Positions 5,243 through 7,331 of a stretch of 7,331 nt of DNA are shown here, piece by piece. The DNA comes from Sulfurimonadaceae bacterium. GTDB lineage: Bacteria; Campylobacterota; Campylobacteria; Campylobacterales; Sulfurimonadaceae. The position numbers were made by a program, and so were the translations under genes. The DNA lies in the NCBI GenBank assembly GCA_026193155.1, contig JAPHSI010000154.1:1-7331 (forward strand), in the 5' to 3' direction. Position 1 is the stretch's first letter, and every line of letters starts with the position of its first letter. Below the pieces are notes generated by a model, which did no database searches, had not been told where the DNA came from, and saw only the letters and a program-made list of their open reading frames with translations.

Positions 5243-6148
5243 ATGAGAATAAACTCTAAAAACGGTATAGCTTTACTAATAACTTTGTTTTTCATAATGG
5301 CAATTACTATAAGTATCGGTATAGGTTTTAAATATGTTAATGAAGCAAAGTCAAGTATTAAAGATGAAAATTTTTTACTTCAAACAAATATAATAATTGA
5401 TGATGTTTTGATACTTTTAAAGGATTCCAAAGAATTACAGTTAATTAAAGATGATACAACAGGCGAGATATTTGATATATTTTTGGCACAAAGTGAGTTT
5501 ATACCGTTTGAAGTATCTGACATAAAAGTTGCAATCTCTATAAAAAGTGCCAGAAGAAAAATAAACTTGAAAAATTTGCTTGATTTAAACACAACTGGCC
5601 AAAATAATGTAGAAGATCCTTTAATTCAACAATTCAAAAGTTTTTTAACCTCTTACAATGTTAATCTAAGTTATTTCGATATGTTAAAAGATGCTGTTTC
5701 AAAAAATAATGATTATCCCATAACAGATTTTATAGATGCAAAACCTGATATTTTTCGCGAGTATATATCTTCATATGGACACTTAAATGAGATCAATGAA
5801 CATTATAAAAATACCTATTATGAGAACTCTTTAGTAAAGATAGATTTTAAAGACCTGTTTTATGTCGGTCGAGAAAATAATACAAGTAATTCATATTGTA
5901 TCGATAGTTATTATATAACCAATACTGCTAAAGTGATGTTGGAGGGTGTAAACGTTGATGAAGCAGAAAATTTTGTTGTAGATACTAACAAAAGTGCTTT
6001 TGATTATTTATATTGTTCTGTAAACGATGACAAAAGATATGTAATAGATGTGGAGTTAGAGATAATTCAAGGGCAAAAGACAGCAAATATATCATTTGAA
6101 TATGATATAAAACAGACAAAAGGGTATAATTTTTCTTATGAAATTTAA
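5243..6148 (+). CDS. gspK: GspK-like minor pseudopilin
   Basis: A 301-residue protein with leader MRINSKNG and mature IALLITLFFIMAITISIGIG. Gly8 precedes the cut and mature position 5 is Ile, not Glu. Loss of Glu5 is characteristic of GspK, the largest minor pseudopilin, which with GspI and GspJ caps the pseudopilus tip. Length (GspK about 300-330) and an internal RRKINLKNLLDLN segment (about 104-116), like the INLN region of the family, agree. The rest is poorly conserved by eye, with two cysteines at about 219 and 258. It begins 2 nt after the gspF stop, with TAGGTTAGG just upstream. Its end overlaps the next gene by 11 nt. Assignment rests on the N-terminus, size and position. Confidence 0.78.
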   Translation: MRINSKNGIALLITLFFIMAITISIGIGFKYVNEAKSSIKDENFLLQTNIIIDDVLILLKDSKELQLIKDDTTGEIFDIFLAQSEFIPFEVSDIKVAISIKSARRKINLKNLLDLNTTGQNNVEDPLIQQFKSFLTSYNVNLSYFDMLKDAVSKNNDYPITDFIDAKPDIFREYISSYGHLNEINEHYKNTYYENSLVKIDFKDLFYVGRENNTSNSYCIDSYYITNTAKVMLEGVNVDEAENFVVDTNKSAFDYLYCSVNDDKRYVIDVELEIIQGQKTANISFEYDIKQTKGYNFSYEI

Positions 6149-6947
6149 CGTGCACAAGAGAATGATTTTTTTAGATCCACACTCATCCATAGCGGTGGCA
6201 AATGATGAAAAGATAGATTTGATTTTATCTCCGTCTTTGTATTGGGTTCAAAAAGTAAAACTACCTGTAAAATATATCAGAGAAGTAAAAAAACTGCTTC
6301 CAAGTTTATTTGAAGATATTTTACCTGATGGAAATTATAGTTATAGTGTGTATAAAGATGAAAATGCGGATGGCAGTTATTTTATTTTTGCTTATGAAGA
6401 TAAGCGTATTATAGATTTAGCTTCTAGTTTTGGTATAAATTCTTCAAATATTTCAAGTGTACGTTTTGCTCAATCTGTTTTAAGCACCCTAGAGGGAGCT
6501 GTAAAAATAAATGAAACGCAAAGTATCTACGTTAAAGAGGGAGTTGTTACCTTAGTACCGTGTTGCTGGATAGAAGAGAGTGGAGATATAGACTTAGACT
6601 CTATCAAACCATCACGTCATACAATTACTTTAGCACAGTTCGGTCATATAGTAGATAATTCAAGTTTATATAAAATCGCTGCTGTTTTAGTTTCATTTTC
6701 TATCCTCTTCTTCGCAGAGTATTTTATAACTAAACAAAAAATAGCTTCACTGGAAGAGGAAAAAAGCGCTCTTTTTACAAAATATGACTTAAAACCTACA
6801 ATGTTTCAAAACAAAGCACTTTTAAAAAAATATAAAGATATTCACAAAAATCAAACAAACTTGAGGCAAGAACTCTCAAGCAAATTGAAACAAAATAATA
6901 TAAAGCTCATAACTTATAAAAACAATTCTCTAAAGGTTGAGCTATGA
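6138..6947 (+). CDS. GspL-like assembly platform protein, short form
   Basis: A 269-residue single-pass membrane protein. GspL uses a cytosolic actin-like domain to recruit the GspE ATPase and a periplasmic part to bind GspM. Here residues 1-177 are cytosolic, with LPVKYIREVKKLLPSLFEDIL (42-62), minus-x spacing like the family's 'P-x-L-E-D' region. A membrane helix covers about 178-197, a charged coiled coil about 199-250, and only a short strand pair (254-269) follows. Usual GspL has about 380-400 residues, so both the cytosolic part and the periplasmic ferredoxin-like domain are reduced. Cys142-Cys143 occur in the cytosolic part. The ATG at 6138 overlaps the previous stop by 11 nt. Met9 at 6162 is an alternative start. 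The assignment is structural and positional, and PilM/PilN-type relatives are an alternative. Confidence 0.65.
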   Translation: MKFNVHKRMIFLDPHSSIAVANDEKIDLILSPSLYWVQKVKLPVKYIREVKKLLPSLFEDILPDGNYSYSVYKDENADGSYFIFAYEDKRIIDLASSFGINSSNISSVRFAQSVLSTLEGAVKINETQSIYVKEGVVTLVPCCWIEESGDIDLDSIKPSRHTITLAQFGHIVDNSSLYKIAAVLVSFSILFFAEYFITKQKIASLEEEKSALFTKYDLKPTMFQNKALLKKYKDIHKNQTNLRQELSSKLKQNNIKLITYKNNSLKVEL

Positions 6948-7331
6948 ATCGTATCAATCCTTTATATCTTGGAGTATTGTTAGTAGTAATCTTGGTTTTG
7001 TCTGTATATTCTCTAAATAGTGCAAAAAAATCTCTAATGGAATCAAAAGAAAGTTTTAAAGAAACTCAAAAAATAGCAAATGAATTGAGCAGTCTCAAAA
7101 AAGCATATGCCAATAAAAAAATAAATGAACGAGCTCTTAAAAAGGTGCTTGCTCAAGCTGTTTTAAGGGATGCTTCTATAAAAGCAGAATATAAAAACAA
7201 TGTAGTAAAACTAAACTCGGATAACATGAATAAAAAAGCATTGGACTTTTTAATGGGTAAACTACTAAATTCCACATACGATATTAGAAAAATGAAAATT
7301 AAACGCTTAAGTGAAGAAAAAGCTAGCTTAG
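6944..7331 (+). CDS. GspM-like platform protein, partial (C-terminus outside window)
   Basis: The first 129 codons of a protein starting MNRINPLYLGVLLVVILVLS. It has a short cytosolic N-terminus, one membrane helix (about residues 7-24), a lysine- and glutamate-rich coiled coil (about 26-72), then an alpha/beta stretch (about 73-129) that could be the start of a ferredoxin-like domain. This is the plan of GspM and PilO, partners of GspL and PilN in the inner-membrane platform. It follows the GspL-like gene with a 4-nt ATGA overlap, the usual L-M order. Sequence identity to known GspM cannot be judged by eye, and the frame stays open to the window edge. Confidence 0.62.
   Translation, partial: MNRINPLYLGVLLVVILVLSVYSLNSAKKSLMESKESFKETQKIANELSSLKKAYANKKINERALKKVLAQAVLRDASIKAEYKNNVVKLNSDNMNKKALDFLMGKLLNSTYDIRKMKIKRLSEEKASL

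Noticed and set aside
5380..5592. 70-residue open frame on the minus strand in gspK
   Set aside because: Antisense shadow; no start signal and no recognisable protein features.

Overview
AT-rich DNA whose gene content and signals suggest a motile, flagellated member of the Campylobacterota, probably close to Sulfurimonas. The basis is family resemblance of the proteins, the compact flagellar cap cluster, promoters with a recognisable -10 but weak -35, and a Campylobacterota-like SRP RNA. This was read by eye, without database searches.

Layout. (1) 1-1253 is a flagellar filament-assembly locus. The N-terminal part of the filament cap gene fliD points left and runs off the window. The chaperone gene fliS and a small fliT-position gene point right. 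Their shared 208-bp spacer holds two well-spaced sigma-28 (FliA) promoters facing opposite ways, plus a weaker sigma-54-like site for fliD. (2) 1254-2416, minus strand, is a translationally coupled pair: an unusually short nucleoside phosphorylase/nucleosidase-like protein followed by a short-chain dehydrogenase. The SDR stop codon abuts the fliT stop codon with no spacer. (3) 2477-2812 encodes a free-standing histidine phosphotransfer (Hpt) protein. (4) 2847-2952 is the SRP RNA gene (ffs), with its own -10 box and a nearly complete fold that can be traced by hand. (5) 3060-7331 is a tightly packed operon for a type II secretion-like machine: major pseudopilin GspG, a second pseudopilin, the platform protein GspF, a GspK-like pseudopilin, a shortened GspL-like protein and a partial GspM-like protein. 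Junctions have gaps of 2-4 nt or overlaps of 4-11 nt, so the genes are probably co-transcribed and translationally coupled.

How the secretion genes would work together: GspG would form the pseudopilus. The second pseudopilin and the GspK-like protein would be minor subunits at its tip. GspF, L and M would form the inner-membrane assembly platform linking the pseudopilus to a GspE-type ATPase. GspC, D, E, H, I, J and prepilin peptidase are not in this window.

The most notable regulatory signal lies just upstream of gspG. Three direct repeats of an 11-bp unit (AAGTAACNAAT type) sit in exact register, about 10 bp before a TATAAT box. This geometry is typical of PhoB/OmpR-family response regulator sites and suggests that a two-component system switches the operon. 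No mobile elements, CRISPR arrays, tRNA genes or clear signs of horizontal transfer were seen.
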